From NCBI GenBank assembly GCA_009930155.1, contig RZYX01000020.1, forward strand, positions 1 through 28,018: a stretch of 28,018 nucleotides of DNA, read 5' to 3'. The notes under the pieces are model-generated. The model searched no databases. It saw nothing but the letters and a program-made list of their open reading frames with translations, and had not been told where the DNA came from. Below, in pieces: positions 1 through 8,945 of the stretch (the first letter of the stretch is position 1; each line of letters starts with the position of its first letter). The stretch is from Clostridia bacterium. GTDB lineage: Bacteria; Bacillota_A; Clostridia; Oscillospirales; Acutalibacteraceae. The translations under genes and the position numbers were made by a program.

Positions 1-647
1 CAAATGCTCCAGAGACAGGCAAGGTGTTTGACAAGTGGATAACAACAGATGGTGTGACATTTGCAAACGAAAACAATGCTACCACATCTTTCACTATGCC
101 AGCTAAAGCGGTTACCGTTACTGCGATTTATAAAGATGCACCCCCTGAAACTCCTGATTATAAGATTATAGATGGAGAAAATGGCACATGGAATAAGGGC
201 AAGACCACAGGTTTGGTGATTACTTCAAAAGGCGATTATGACGATTTTACCGGATTAAATGTAGATGATATCTTAATTGATACTAGCAATTACACTGTAG
301 CAGCAGGCAGCACAGTTGTTACGCTAAAATCAGCTTATCTCGAAACGCTAACTGTTGGAACCCACGTAATTGCTCTCAAATTCGGCAACTATAGTGTACA
401 AACTAATCTGACTATCCTTGTAGCTAATGAAGAGCCTGATGAGAGTAACCTTGTCGAGATCAAATCCGATAATAGAATCCCGCAGAGTGGTGAAATCGAC
501 CTTGTCGAGATCAACCCCGACAATAGAATTCCGCAGACTGGTGAAATCAATCATATATCACTTTTTATCGGTCTGATGCTACTCTCCGGACCTGCTATCA
601 TAGTCATAACTTATAACAAGAAAAAGAAAAGAAGTTACAATAAATAA
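1..647 (+). CDS. Cell-wall-anchored surface protein, 3' end only
   Basis: The reading frame is open from base 3, so the gene begins outside the window and the GTG at 24 is not its start. The first visible residues (NAPETGKVFDKW, then SFTMPAKAVTVTAIY) match the bacterial/InlB B-type repeat found in secreted proteins. Next comes an Ig-like or X2-like beta domain, roughly codons 45-135, with TWNKGKTTGLVI near its start and GTHVIALKFG near its end. The C-terminus has two copies of a 17-residue unit, each carrying a sortase-like motif (NRIPQSG, NRIPQTG). A hydrophobic helix and a KKKKRS tail follow, which is the layout of a sorting signal. I infer a protein covalently attached to peptidoglycan by a sortase, perhaps an adhesin or glycan-binding protein. 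Its ligand cannot be judged. Confidence 0.8.
   Translation, partial: NAPETGKVFDKWITTDGVTFANENNATTSFTMPAKAVTVTAIYKDAPPETPDYKIIDGENGTWNKGKTTGLVITSKGDYDDFTGLNVDDILIDTSNYTVAAGSTVVTLKSAYLETLTVGTHVIALKFGNYSVQTNLTILVANEEPDESNLVEIKSDNRIPQSGEIDLVEINPDNRIPQTGEINHISLFIGLMLLSGPAIIVITYNKKKKRSYNK
450..551 (+). repeat. Tandem 51-bp repeat encoding duplicated sorting motif
   Basis: Two adjacent 51-bp units (450-500 and 501-551) encode LVEIKSDNRIPQSGEID and LVEINPDNRIPQTGEIN. They differ at only a few bases, so this is a recent in-frame duplication of the segment that carries the sortase-like motif. Confidence 0.85.
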
Positions 648-665
648 GTAGATATTTTATTATAG

Positions 666-706
666 AACAGGCGGTGACGAAAATTTCGTCACCGCCTGTT
701 TGTCTG
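666..706 (+). terminator. Intrinsic terminator after the surface protein gene
   Basis: A 17-bp perfect inverted repeat (666-682 with 684-700, core ggcggtgacg) is followed by a T-rich stretch. It sits 18 nt after the stop codon. Confidence 0.85.
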
Positions 707-713
707 TCTCAAC

Positions 714-977
714 TGGAACGAAGGAATTAAAGCACGCAAAGAGCGTACAAGCAAGCTTGATCCGCTTAAACCGATTATTGATAAATGGCTGAGGAAAGAC
801 CTGAAAATGCCACTCAAACAGCGCCACGCCGGTACAAAAGTCTATGACAGGTTAAGCACTGAAGAGGAATATAAGGATAAATTAGAAGTAGGCAAGCAAA
901 CTGTCATTAATTATGTGAGCAGCGCTAAAAAGAGCTGTGCAAGGATACATGCACCGGAATCCATTGTCAGATATTAA
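714..977 (+). pseudogene. IS21-type transposase (IstA-like) fragment
   Basis: The frame from 714 is open to TAA at 975-977 and reads WNEGIKARKERTSKLDPLKP, then KQRHAGTKVYDRL and KQTVINYV. This pattern (KLDP..P.ID.WL, then KQRH..K..YDRL, then TV..YV) is typical of the N-terminal part of IS21-family IstA transposases, just after the helix-turn-helix. There is no start codon, no helix-turn-helix and no DDE catalytic core, and no IstB partner follows. Near 930 the similarity moves into another frame and a different gene family. It is therefore a truncated, inactive remnant. The family call comes from motif recognition only. Confidence 0.6.
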
Positions 978-1116
978 AAACACGGGAATCAAAGATAAAC
1001 GTGTTGAGTATTGGAGCACAGATGAATACGAGGAATTTTCATATTGTGCAATGAATCTTCCGAACTACTATTATGTTTTTGAAGTATTGTACTGTCCTGT
1101 TACAACTATATTGTAG
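925..1116 (+). pseudogene. Tyrosine integrase (phage/ICE type) fragment
   Basis: In the +1-shifted frame the sequence reads RAVQGYMHRNPLSDI, then KDKRVEYWSTDEYEEF and LPNYYYVFEVLY, ending at TAG 1114-1116. This resembles the end of the N-terminal SAM-like domain and the start of the catalytic domain of phage- or ICE-type tyrosine recombinases (an NP-L motif, a linker, then W-s-x-eEy-kF). The catalytic R, H-x-x-R and Y motifs are all missing. It joins directly to the IS21 fragment upstream, so two elements have been recombined or eroded together here. Confidence 0.55.
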
Positions 1117-1120
1117 CAGG

Positions 1121-1375
1121 ACAAACAAACAAATCGATTTAGCAGTTTCTCTTTCTGGAATTTCTAAGCAAGATTATATCGTATCCAAATTATTTGACCG
1201 CACAATAGTCATTTAAGGTAACTGCAAGGTGTATAGGGCTGTGTATGACGGACTGCAAGAAGTACTAAAAGAGTTGTAGCGAGATGTTGGCAAACAAGTT
1301 GATGATGAGTTGCTTTCAAACATCAGCCTTATAACAAATGTTGTTGAGAATCTATATACGAACAGCGAAATATAA
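1121..1375 (+). pseudogene. Mobilisation-like small protein, broken by two stops
   Basis: One frame from 1121 to 1375 reads TNKQIDLAVSLSGISKQDYI, VSKLFDRTIVI, stop, GNCKVYRAVYDGLQEVLKEL, stop, RDVGKQVDDELLSNISL and so on. The in-frame stops are TAA at 1214-1216 and TAG at 1277-1279. The first part resembles small ribbon-helix-helix proteins encoded beside relaxases and integrases in clostridial mobilisable elements (pattern QIDLA..LSG.SKQDYI..KL..R). The frame stays coherent across both stops, which argues for a once-functional gene lost by point mutation. The family assignment is tentative. Confidence 0.45.
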
Positions 1376-1821
1376 AAAGTTGAATTCGATCTTTTGGCTG
1401 GATTCTTTTTTTGAAAAACACAAATGCACTTAACCTCAAAGCCACTTGTTATTTTAGAAATTAGGAAATTGTAACGACTTTTGCAACGAAAAATCGGATA
1501 AATAGAATAAATTAAAGAAAATATGCAAAAAACAACTTAATTTTGTAAAGAAGAACAGTTATTATATAGGGAATTAGATATAAGAAAAAGAGTGGGAATA
1601 ATAGCTATTTGTTTATAACATTCAATAGTATTTAAAAAGCAGGGACTTTTGGTCCTGTTTTTTGCAGTCTTAAGTGTTTAATATGTATAATTAGTATTTT
1701 GGGAAATATTTGCTGATAATATTTTAAAATATCGAAAAGTTATTAAGAAGATGGATATAATCTTAATGGGCAGCATAATCGTAAATGGTTCATTAATATT
1801 TTAAAAAAGCAAATGAACTTC
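1376..1821 (+). other. AT-rich intergenic spacer with one weak hairpin
   Basis: I find no gene here on either strand. The only structure I see is a hairpin at 1640-1657 (cagggac with gtcctg, one bulged base) followed by six T, which may be an old terminator. The stretch separates the mobile-element debris from the trp promoter. Confidence 0.6.
1640..1663 (+). terminator. Weak terminator-like hairpin
   Basis: Arms 1640-1646 and 1652-1657 pair with one bulge, and T(6) follows at 1658-1663. No intact gene lies upstream, so it may belong to the decayed element. Confidence 0.4.
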
Positions 1822-1850
1822 TTGACAGATAAAAAAAGCTGTGGTATAAT
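1822..1850 (+). promoter_or_regulatory. Sigma-A promoter of the trp operon
   Basis: TTGACA at 1822-1827, a 17-bp spacer, and TATAAT at 1845-1850 form a perfect consensus. A TG at 1842-1843 adds an extended -10. Transcription should start near 1857, just ahead of the T-box leader. Confidence 0.9.
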
Positions 1851-1856
1851 TTATAA

Positions 1857-2150
1857 AATTTAATAAAACAAACCGTTGAAGCGGAGATAACGGCAATAAT
1901 GCCTTTAAAGAGAGCCCGTGTTGCTGAGAGTCGGGTAAGAAACAAGTTGTCAAATGGACCGTTGAGGGTGCAGTCAAATGCGTTTTCGCAAAGTATTCTG
2001 CAATGTGTTGGCATACATTAGTTGTCGGGGATATGTTTGTATCCTGTTAAGTGCATAGCCTAAAAGGCTGTGAATTCAAGGTGGTACCACGGATAATATA
2101 TTTATTCGCCCTTGATAGAAATATTATTTCTATCAAGGGCGTTTTGTTTT
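1857..2150 (+). promoter_or_regulatory. T-box leader, tryptophan-specific
   Basis: This is a T-box riboswitch that senses the charging state of tRNA-Trp and controls the trp genes. The T-box signature is at 2078-2092 (AAGGTGGTACCACGG), with the TGGT bulge at 2082-2085 that pairs with the free tRNA 3' end. Stem I has the usual apical motif (GCTGAGAG near 1923-1930). The likely specifier codon is TGG at 1955-1957, followed by A and by CCGTT, which can pair with AACGG upstream to close stem I. The antiterminator can form between TCAAGG (2076-2081) and CCTTGA (2110-2115), which is the left arm of the terminator. Trp specificity agrees with the downstream operon. Confidence 0.92.
2107..2150 (+). 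terminator. T-box regulatory terminator
   Basis: A 16-bp perfect stem (2107-2122 with 2126-2141) with a 3-nt loop is followed by TTTTGTTTTTT. Its left arm overlaps the antiterminator, so uncharged tRNA-Trp should prevent it from forming. Confidence 0.92.
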
Positions 2151-2156
2151 TTATTA

Positions 2157-2195
2157 AAAGTTCCTCTGATAGAAAATCAGAGGAACTTTATTTTT
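2157..2195 (+). terminator. Second terminator-like hairpin before trpE
   Basis: A 14-bp perfect stem (2157-2170 with 2176-2189, loop agaaa) is followed by ATTTTT. It ends only about 14 nt before the trpE start, and the ribosome binding site cggaggtg begins at 2196. It is separate from the T-box terminator. It could be a backup terminator, an RNA-processing or stability element, or part of a relay with the first hairpin: the right arm of the first (TTTCTATCA, 2127-2135) is exactly complementary to TGATAGAAA at 2167-2175. Confidence 0.75.
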
Positions 2196-2208
2196 CGGAG
2201 GTGCTTTT

Positions 2209-3675
2209 ATGAATTACTTACCAAATTTTGAAACTGTAAAAGAAATTGCAGACAGCAGGAAATATAACATTCTGCCTGTAAGCTGTGAAATTCTTTCGGA
2301 TATTTGTACGCCGATTGAGGCAATGAAGATACTTAAAAATGTATCGAATCATTGCTATATGTTGGAATCGGTTGCTGAAAATGAAAAATGGGGACGCTAT
2401 ACTTTTCTAGGCTTTAATCCTAAACTCGAAATTACCTGTCTTGGTAATCAGATGAAGGTTGGCGAAGTGGAAATAACAACTGAAAATCCCTCCAATCAAA
2501 TCAGGCAAATCCTAGCGGATTATAAAAGTCCAAAGTTTGATTATCTTCCTTCTTTTACAGGTGGGCTTGTTGGATATTTTTCCTACGATTTTTTAAGTTA
2601 TAGCGAGCCAACTGTGAAGTTTGAAACGGAAGACACCGAAAACTTTAAGGATGTCGACCTTATGCTTTTTGATAAAGTTATTGCATTTGATAACTTTAAA
2701 CAGAAAATTATTCTCATTGCGAATATGCCTCTTGATGAGCCAGAGGCTGGTTATAATAAAGCATTATTAGAACTTAAACAATTAGAGGAATTACTTAAAA
2801 ATGGCGAGAAAAAAGATGAGCCAATAGGCAAGCTTAAAGGCAAGTTTAAATCACTGTTTGATGAGAAAACTTATTGCAGTATGGTAGAAAAAGCAAAGCA
2901 TCATATTCACGAAGGTGATGTTTTTCAAATTGTGCTTTCTAATCGATTGAGCGCTCCATTTGAGGGCAGTTTGTTTAACACTTATAGAGTGCTTAGAACA
3001 ATCAATCCGTCACCGTATATGTTTTATTTTTCAGGAACTGATGTTGAAGTAGCAGGGGCGTCTCCTGAAACACTTGTTAAACTTCAAGATGGTGTTCTTC
3101 ACACTTTTCCTCTTGCAGGCACAAGACCCCGAGGAAAAACTGAAGAGGAAGATAAGGCGCTTGAAGCAGAATTGCTTGCCGACCAAAAGGAACTTGCAGA
3201 GCATAATATGCTGGTGGATTTAGGCAGAAACGATCTTGGAAAAATAAGTCGTTTTGGCTCAGTTGAAGTTGAAAAATTTCACAGTATTGAAAAATATTCT
3301 CATGTTATGCATATTGGTTCCACCGTTAAAGGTGAAATTAAGGAGGAGTTCGATGCGCTGGATGCTATAAGCGCTGTGCTTCCTGCTGGAACACTTTCGG
3401 GAGCACCAAAAATTCGTGCTTGCCAGCTAATTGCAGAGCTTGAAAATAACAAGCGTGGTATTTACGGTGGTGCAATCGGCTATATTGATTTCACTGGTAA
3501 TATGGACACCTGCATTGCTATTAGAATTGCTTATAAAAAGAACGGAAAAGTTTTTATTCGAAGTGGAGCAGGTATTGTTGCCGATTCGGTTCCCGAAAAA
3601 GAGTATCAAGAATGTATTAACAAAGCAGCGGCAGTAATTGGTTCCATTGAGAACGCACAGGAGGCCGACTTATGA
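2209..3675 (+). CDS. trpE: Anthranilate synthase component I
   Basis: TrpE converts chorismate plus ammonia to anthranilate, the first committed step of tryptophan synthesis, together with TrpG. The protein is 488 residues, a normal length. The N-terminal half carries the feedback site (MLES at 51-54, the LLES motif for tryptophan binding, then GRYTFLG). The C-terminal chorismate-binding half shows NPSPYMFYF, GASPETLVKL, PLAGTRPRG, AEHNMLVDLGRNDLG, LPAGTLSGAPKIRA and a terminal GAGIVADSVPEKEYQE. The start at 2209 is set by cggaggtg 6 nt upstream. It overlaps trpG by ATGA at 3672-3675, which suggests translational coupling. Regulation is by the T-box leader and probably by tryptophan feedback. 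Confidence 0.97.
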   Translation: MNYLPNFETVKEIADSRKYNILPVSCEILSDICTPIEAMKILKNVSNHCYMLESVAENEKWGRYTFLGFNPKLEITCLGNQMKVGEVEITTENPSNQIRQILADYKSPKFDYLPSFTGGLVGYFSYDFLSYSEPTVKFETEDTENFKDVDLMLFDKVIAFDNFKQKIILIANMPLDEPEAGYNKALLELKQLEELLKNGEKKDEPIGKLKGKFKSLFDEKTYCSMVEKAKHHIHEGDVFQIVLSNRLSAPFEGSLFNTYRVLRTINPSPYMFYFSGTDVEVAGASPETLVKLQDGVLHTFPLAGTRPRGKTEEEDKALEAELLADQKELAEHNMLVDLGRNDLGKISRFGSVEVEKFHSIEKYSHVMHIGSTVKGEIKEEFDALDAISAVLPAGTLSGAPKIRACQLIAELENNKRGIYGGAIGYIDFTGNMDTCIAIRIAYKKNGKVFIRSGAGIVADSVPEKEYQECINKAAAVIGSIENAQEADL

Positions 3676-4253
3676 TATTACTCATTGACAATTACGATAG
3701 CTTTTCATACAACCTCTATCAGCTGATTGGCGAAATAACACCCGATATTAAGGTTATACGCAACGATGAAATGACTGTATCGGAGATTGAAAAATTAAAT
3801 CCCGACATAATTATTCTTTCTCCTGGACCTGGAAGACCAGAAGATGCAGGCGTTATCATTGAGGTAGCTAAAACTATTTCAAAGAAAATACCGACTTTAG
3901 GGGTTTGCCTTGGTCACCAAGCTATCTGTGCGGCTTATGGAGCAGAGATTACGTATGCAAAAAAAATAATGCATGGAAAGCAGTCAAATGTGAAATTTGA
4001 CATAGATTGTGCATTATTTAAAAATATTCCGCAAAGCGATTTGGTTGCAAGATATCATTCTCTTGCAGTAAATCCTGAAACAATACCCGATTCTCTTGCT
4101 GTTACGGCGGTTACCGATGACGGAGAGATTATGGCAGTTAAACATAAAGATTTTCCAATTTTTGGCGTACAATTTCACCCCGAATCTATTATGACACCGA
4201 GTGGCAGACAAATGCTTAAAAATTTTATTGAAGGAGATTTTGACAATGATTAA
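3672..4253 (+). CDS. trpG: Anthranilate synthase component II (glutamine amidotransferase)
   Basis: This class I glutamine amidotransferase releases ammonia from glutamine for TrpE. The length of 193 residues is normal for a stand-alone TrpG. Visible motifs are [13 protein letters not shown] at the N-terminus, [11 protein letters not shown] at 50-60 (oxyanion loop), GVCLGHQAI with nucleophile Cys79, and VQFHPES with catalytic His169 and Glu171. It overlaps trpE by 4 nt and trpD by 8 nt. A paralogue for p-aminobenzoate (PabA) looks similar, but the operon settles the main role. Dual use with PabB elsewhere in the genome is possible. Confidence 0.96.
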   Translation: MILLIDNYDSFSYNLYQLIGEITPDIKVIRNDEMTVSEIEKLNPDIIILSPGPGRPEDAGVIIEVAKTISKKIPTLGVCLGHQAICAAYGAEITYAKKIMHGKQSNVKFDIDCALFKNIPQSDLVARYHSLAVNPETIPDSLAVTAVTDDGEIMAVKHKDFPIFGVQFHPESIMTPSGRQMLKNFIEGDFDND

Positions 4254-5277
4254 AGAGGCAATAGTTAAAATAGTGAGTAAACAAGATTTAACATATGATG
4301 AGGCATATACCGTAATGGATGAAATTATGAACGGTGAAACATCTAGCACACAAAACGCCGCTTTTCTTGCGGCACTTTCTGCAAAAAGTGCTAGAGCAGA
4401 AACCACCGATGAAATTGCTGGATGTGCTGCCGCAATGAGAGAGCACGCTACAAAGGTAGAAACTGATATGGATTTGTTTGAAATTGTTGGTACTGGTGGA
4501 GACAACGCACAGAGCTTTAATATTTCTACCACTGCTGCACTTGTTTGTGCTGCAGGCGGCATGAAGGTAGCAAAGCACGGAAACCGTGCTGCTTCCTCTA
4601 AAAGTGGAACAGCAGATTGCCTTGAAGCATTGGGCGTTAATATTCAGCAAGATCCTAAAAAATGTGTAGAACTTTTAAATGAAGTTGGTATGTGCTTCTT
4701 CTTTGCACAAAAATATCACTCGTCAATGAAGTATGTTGGTGCTATTCGTAAAGAACTCGGTTTTCGTACCGTGTTTAATATTTTAGGTCCTCTTACCAAT
4801 CCTGGAAGCCCTAAAATGCAACTTTTAGGTGTATATGATGAGTACCTTGTAGAGCCGCTAGCACAAGTTCTTATGAATCTTGGTGTGCGTCGTGGTATGG
4901 TTGTGTATGGACAGGATAAACTGGATGAAATTTCTATGAGTGCACCTACCACTGTTTGTGAATTTAAGGACGGTTGGAACAAAACTTATACCATAAAACC
5001 TGAAGATTTTGGCTTTGAGCGTTGCAACAAAGCTGACCTTATTGGCGGTTCTCCTGAGGAGAACGCAAAGATTACACTTGATATTTTAAATGGCGAAAAA
5101 GGACACAAGAGAAATGTAGTTTTGATGAACGCAGGTGCGGCTTTTTATATTGGTGGTAAGGCAGAAACAATGAAGGACGGAATTGTTCTTGCATCCGAAA
5201 TTATTGATTCTGGCAAGGCTCTTAATACACTAAATAAATTCATTGAAGTTAGCAACCGTGCGGAGGAATCAAAATGA
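4246..5277 (+). CDS. trpD: Anthranilate phosphoribosyltransferase
   Basis: TrpD transfers the phosphoribosyl group of PRPP to anthranilate. I choose ATG 4246 (protein [10 protein letters not shown], 343 residues) because aaggag lies at 4231-4236 and the upstream in-frame extension would lie inside trpG. Family motifs are VGTGGD at 81-86 (PRPP loop), [15 protein letters not shown] at 110-115, a conserved GxxxFxxxxNPLTNP-type stretch reading [11 protein letters not shown], and GQDKLDEIS. The length is typical. It overlaps trpG by 8 nt and trpC by 4 nt (5274-5277). Confidence 0.96.
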   Translation: MIKEAIVKIVSKQDLTYDEAYTVMDEIMNGETSSTQNAAFLAALSAKSARAETTDEIAGCAAAMREHATKVETDMDLFEIVGTGGDNAQSFNISTTAALVCAAGGMKVAKHGNRAASSKSGTADCLEALGVNIQQDPKKCVELLNEVGMCFFFAQKYHSSMKYVGAIRKELGFRTVFNILGPLTNPGSPKMQLLGVYDEYLVEPLAQVLMNLGVRRGMVVYGQDKLDEISMSAPTTVCEFKDGWNKTYTIKPEDFGFERCNKADLIGGSPEENAKITLDILNGEKGHKRNVVLMNAGAAFYIGGKAETMKDGIVLASEIIDSGKALNTLNKFIEVSNRAEESK

Positions 5278-6056
5278 CCATATTAGATCAACTTGCTGAC
5301 TATGCTAAAGAGCGTGTAGCTAAGTCAAAAGAGAATAATTCTTTTGAAGAGGTGCAAGAAAAGGCATTATCAATCGCTAAAGGAAATTTTGAATTTGAAA
5401 AAGCTCTTGCAAAAAAAGATATTTCCTTTATTTGTGAATGTAAAAAGGCTTCGCCCTCAAAAGGTATTATTGATCCAGAGTTTTCATATTTGAAAATAGC
5501 AAGGGAATATGAAGCGGCAGGTGCCGACTGCATTTCGGTGTTGACCGAACCCAAATGGTTTTTGGGCGATGAAGAATATTTAAAAGAAATTGCAAATTCT
5601 GTTTCTGTTCCTTGTATTCGAAAGGATTTTACTGTTGACGAATATATGATTTATGAAGCAAAATTGCTCGGTGCTTCTGCTGTGCTACTTATTTGTTCAA
5701 TTCTTACAGAAAGGCAAATTATAGATTATATAGGCGTTTGTGATAGCCTTGGAATGTCAGCATTAGTTGAAGTTCACGATGAAAAGGAAGCCGAAATGGC
5801 ACTAAAATTAGGAGCTAGAATCATTGGTGTTAATAACCGAAATCTTAAAGATTTTACGGTAGATACTGAAAATAGCCGACGTCTTCGAGAAATTATTCCG
5901 TCTGATGTACTATTTGTTTCCGAAAGTGGTGTGAGCAGTAGCCATGATGTAGAAAAGCTTCGAAAAATAGGAGCTGATGCGGTGCTGATTGGCGAAACAT
6001 TGATGCGTGCTACTGATAAAAAGGCAAAACTTGCAGAGCTAAGAGGACGCATATGA
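5274..6056 (+). CDS. trpC: Indole-3-glycerol phosphate synthase
   Basis: TrpC closes the indole ring of CdRP to give indole-3-glycerol phosphate. It is a single-domain (beta/alpha)8 barrel of 260 residues, not fused to TrpF. Signature segments are [10 protein letters not shown] (55-64, with the catalytic lysine region), [61 protein letters not shown] and [11 protein letters not shown]. The ATG start overlaps the trpD stop (ATGA), and the gene ends in a 4-nt overlap with trpF. Confidence 0.96.
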   Translation: MTILDQLADYAKERVAKSKENNSFEEVQEKALSIAKGNFEFEKALAKKDISFICECKKASPSKGIIDPEFSYLKIAREYEAAGADCISVLTEPKWFLGDEEYLKEIANSVSVPCIRKDFTVDEYMIYEAKLLGASAVLLICSILTERQIIDYIGVCDSLGMSALVEVHDEKEAEMALKLGARIIGVNNRNLKDFTVDTENSRRLREIIPSDVLFVSESGVSSSHDVEKLRKIGADAVLIGETLMRATDKKAKLAELRGRI

Positions 6057-6658
6057 CTAAGATTAAATTATGCGGTCTTTCAAGACCTTGTGATATAGAA
6101 GTTGCGAACAAATTAAAACCTGAGTATATCGGTTTTGTTTTTGCTCCAAAAAGTCGTCGATATTTATCGCCAAAAAAGGCGGAAGAACTAAAAAAACTAC
6201 TGCATCCTGATATTCTTGCAGTTGGTGTATTTGTGAATGAAGAGATAAAAACAGTTGCGAATTTTCTCGAAAATGGTATTATTGATATTGCTCAACTTCA
6301 CGGAAACGAAGATGAAAACTATATTAGTAAACTGCGGACACTTACAGATAAACCAATTATTAAAGCCTTTCGTATTGAGAATGAAGATGATATAATTGTG
6401 GCAGAAAAATGTTCTGCAGATTTTGTGCTACTTGATTCTGGAAACGGTGGAACAGGAACGGCTTTTGATTGGAGTTTAATATCTGTATTAAAAAAGCCGT
6501 ATTTTCTTGCAGGCGGACTTGATACATTAAATGTTAAAAATGCAGTTGAAAAGTTAGCTCCGTTTGCCGTAGATGTAAGTTCAGGAATTGAAATTGACGG
6601 ATTAAAAGATAAGCAAAAAATGATGGATTTTGTTTGTGCTGTTAGAGAAAGGACATAA
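6053..6658 (+). CDS. trpF: Phosphoribosylanthranilate isomerase
   Basis: TrpF carries out the Amadori rearrangement of phosphoribosylanthranilate to CdRP. The protein has 201 residues. KLCGLSRP contains the catalytic base Cys7, and [10 protein letters not shown] contains the catalytic acid Asp128. Other family marks are [27 protein letters not shown] and VDVSSGIE. It overlaps trpC by 4 nt and lies 2 nt before trpB. The genes run C-F rather than following the pathway order, as in many Firmicutes. Confidence 0.96.
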   Translation: MTKIKLCGLSRPCDIEVANKLKPEYIGFVFAPKSRRYLSPKKAEELKKLLHPDILAVGVFVNEEIKTVANFLENGIIDIAQLHGNEDENYISKLRTLTDKPIIKAFRIENEDDIIVAEKCSADFVLLDSGNGGTGTAFDWSLISVLKKPYFLAGGLDTLNVKNAVEKLAPFAVDVSSGIEIDGLKDKQKMMDFVCAVRERT

Positions 6659-6660
6659 AA

Positions 6661-7854
6661 ATGGAAAAACAATCGAACGGACGCTTTGGCATTTATGGTG
6701 GACAGTATATCCCTGAAACGCTGATGAACGCTGTCATAGAACTTGAAAAAGCCTATAACCATTATAAAAATGACCCAGAGTTTAATAAAGAAATTGCCGA
6801 ACTTTTTAACGAATATGCTGGCAGACCTTCAAGGCTTTATTTTGCCGAAAAAATGACAAAGAATTTGGGCGGCGCAAAGATTTATCTTAAACGAGAAGAC
6901 CTAAATCACACTGGCGCACATAAAATTAACAATGTACTTGGTCAGGCACTTCTTGCAAAAAAAATGGGCAAAACTCGTCTTATTGCTGAAACAGGTGCAG
7001 GTCAACACGGTGTTGCAACTGCCACAGCTGCTGCACTTATGGGAATGGAATGTGTTGTGTTTATGGGTGAGGAGGACACTAGGCGTCAAGCACTAAATGT
7101 TTACCGTATGCGTTTGCTTGGCGCTGAGGTTGTGCCTGTAACATCTGGAACTGCAACACTCAAAGATGCTGTTTCTGAGGCGATGCGTGAGTGGACTTCT
7201 CGTATTGTAGATACTCATTATTGTCTTGGTTCTGTTATGGGTCCTCATCCATTTCCGACTATTGTTAGAGATTTTCAAGCAGTAATTTCAAAGGAGATAA
7301 AAGAGCAGATTCTTGTAAAAGAAGGCAGACTTCCAGATGCTGTTATTGCTTGTGTAGGCGGTGGCTCAAATGCTATCGGTGCATTTTATCACTTTATTGA
7401 GGATAAGAATGTTAGACTAATTGGTTGCGAAGCTGCGGGTAGAGGAATTGACACCTTTGAAACAGCGGCAACTATTAATACTGGAAAACACGGTATTTTC
7501 CATGGGATGAAATCTTATTTCTGTCAGGATGAATACGGCCAGATTGCTCCTGTTTATTCTATTTCAGCAGGTCTTGACTACCCTGGCATTGGTCCTGAAC
7601 ATGCTTATTTACACGACATTGGCAGAGCAGAATATGTGCCAATTACCGATGAAGAATCTGTATGTGCTTTTGAATATCTTGCGAAAACCGAAGGTATTAT
7701 TCCTGCCATTGAATCGGCACACGCAATTGCTTATACTATGAAAATTGCACCTACTATGGATAAGGAAAAAATAATTGTTGTTAATGTTTCAGGCAGAGGC
7801 GACAAGGACTGTGCTGCTATCGCACGATATAGAGGAGAGGATATCTATGAGTAA
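6661..7854 (+). CDS. trpB: Tryptophan synthase beta subunit
   Basis: This PLP enzyme joins indole and serine to form tryptophan, in an alpha2-beta2 complex with TrpA. The length is 397 residues. HTGAHKIN (83-90) carries the PLP lysine Lys88. AETGAGQHG carries the catalytic glutamate near 110, VGGGSNAIG binds the PLP phosphate, and [10 protein letters not shown] belongs to the substrate-gating region. It is the classic TrpB1 type that works with TrpA, not the longer TrpB2. It starts 2 nt after trpF and overlaps trpA by 8 nt. Confidence 0.97.
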   Translation: MEKQSNGRFGIYGGQYIPETLMNAVIELEKAYNHYKNDPEFNKEIAELFNEYAGRPSRLYFAEKMTKNLGGAKIYLKREDLNHTGAHKINNVLGQALLAKKMGKTRLIAETGAGQHGVATATAAALMGMECVVFMGEEDTRRQALNVYRMRLLGAEVVPVTSGTATLKDAVSEAMREWTSRIVDTHYCLGSVMGPHPFPTIVRDFQAVISKEIKEQILVKEGRLPDAVIACVGGGSNAIGAFYHFIEDKNVRLIGCEAAGRGIDTFETAATINTGKHGIFHGMKSYFCQDEYGQIAPVYSISAGLDYPGIGPEHAYLHDIGRAEYVPITDEESVCAFEYLAKTEGIIPAIESAHAIAYTMKIAPTMDKEKIIVVNVSGRGDKDCAAIARYRGEDIYE

Positions 7855-8617
7855 TATAAAATCAGCTTTTGAAAATGGCAAGGCATTTATTGCTTTTATA
7901 ACTTGTGGTGATCCTGATTTAGAAACCACAGCTGCCGCTATTCGTGCTGCTGTAGAAAATGGTGCAGATCTTATTGAGCTGGGTATTCCTTTTTCTGACC
8001 CTGTCGCCGAAGGTCCTGTTATTCAAGGCGCAAATATTCGTGCGTTAAATGGCGGAGTTACAACAGATAAGATATTTGATTTTGTTGAAAAATTACGCCA
8101 AGATATAAGTGTTCCTATGATATTTATGACATACGCTAATGTTGTTTTTTCATATGGAACAGAGCGCTTTATCTCTGCTTGTCAAAGAGTAGGAATAGAT
8201 GGAGTGCTTTTGCCTGACCTTCCTTTTGAGGAAAAGGAAGAGTTTTTGCCGGTGTGCCACAAGTATGATGTAAATTTAATTTCACTTATTGCCCCTACCT
8301 CTGAAAACCGAATCGCTATGATTGCAAAGGAAGCGGAAGGGTTTTTGTATGTTGTTTCAAGTCTTGGCGTTACAGGAACAAGAAGCGAAATAAAGACAGA
8401 TCTTGCATCAATTGTTGAGATAGTAAGACAGAATACTACTGTTCCTTGTGCAATAGGTTTTGGTATTTCAAACCCCGAACAGGCAAAGAAAATGGCAGAT
8501 ATTTCTGACGGTGCTATAGTAGGCTCTGCTATTATAAAGCTCCTTGAAAAACATGGCAAGGAAGCACCAAAGTACATAGGTGAGTATGTTAAATCAATGA
8601 AAGATGCCCTTAAATAA
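7847..8617 (+). CDS. trpA: Tryptophan synthase alpha subunit
   Basis: TrpA cleaves indole-3-glycerol phosphate and channels indole to TrpB. I choose ATG 7847 ([11 protein letters not shown], 256 residues) because agaggagagg lies just upstream at 7831-7840 and the N-terminus then matches the family. Longer starts would lie inside trpB. Motifs: [23 protein letters not shown] with catalytic Glu44, [22 protein letters not shown] and GAIVGSAII. The position equal to E. coli Asp60 is Glu55 here (DPVAEGP, not DPLADGP). That is conservative, but it changes a catalytic residue. It is the last gene of the operon. Confidence 0.96.
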   Translation: MSNIKSAFENGKAFIAFITCGDPDLETTAAAIRAAVENGADLIELGIPFSDPVAEGPVIQGANIRALNGGVTTDKIFDFVEKLRQDISVPMIFMTYANVVFSYGTERFISACQRVGIDGVLLPDLPFEEKEEFLPVCHKYDVNLISLIAPTSENRIAMIAKEAEGFLYVVSSLGVTGTRSEIKTDLASIVEIVRQNTTVPCAIGFGISNPEQAKKMADISDGAIVGSAIIKLLEKHGKEAPKYIGEYVKSMKDALK

Positions 8618-8945
8618 AAAGATTATAACAAGTAAAGCATATGAACATATTTATGCTTTTGTGACTTTAGTTCTGCGTTTCTAGGTCTAGTTTAAAGCGT
8701 TTATTTATATCGCAAAGCTGGTTTGAGCTTTCTTGATTTCACCGGTTATGCTTTTAGTGCATTGGTCATCTTGGCAGTGTCACTACTGATTCAAGATGTA
8801 ACAATTTTATTTTGTTTGACATGGATTACAACGCTAATCTAAATAATAAAAACGAGGGTGGATTTTTTAAAAAATCTGCCCTCGTTTTTGCTTTTATATG
8901 GTTTTTAGTGGTTTATAATCATTTTTCGTGTTAAGGTGAATAAAA
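8618..8945 (+). other. Intergenic region after trpA
   Basis: I see no gene. A weak 8-bp hairpin (aaagcata with tatgcttt, about 8635-8660) and a strong terminator at 8848-8889 are the only structures. TTTATATCGCAA at 8704-8715 recurs at 10063-10074, each copy lying near a CTAGTTTA. Confidence 0.5.
8848..8889 (+). terminator. Terminator of the trp operon
   Basis: An 11-bp stem (aaaaacgaggg 8848-8858 with ccctcgttttt 8879-8889) has a further gatttttt/aaaaaatc helix inside. The T-rich flank makes it usable in both directions. Confidence 0.8.

Noticed and set aside
4014..4650. Long minus-strand frames across trpG and trpD
   Set aside because: They are antisense shadows of well-supported trp genes, with no ribosome binding site and no recognisable domain.
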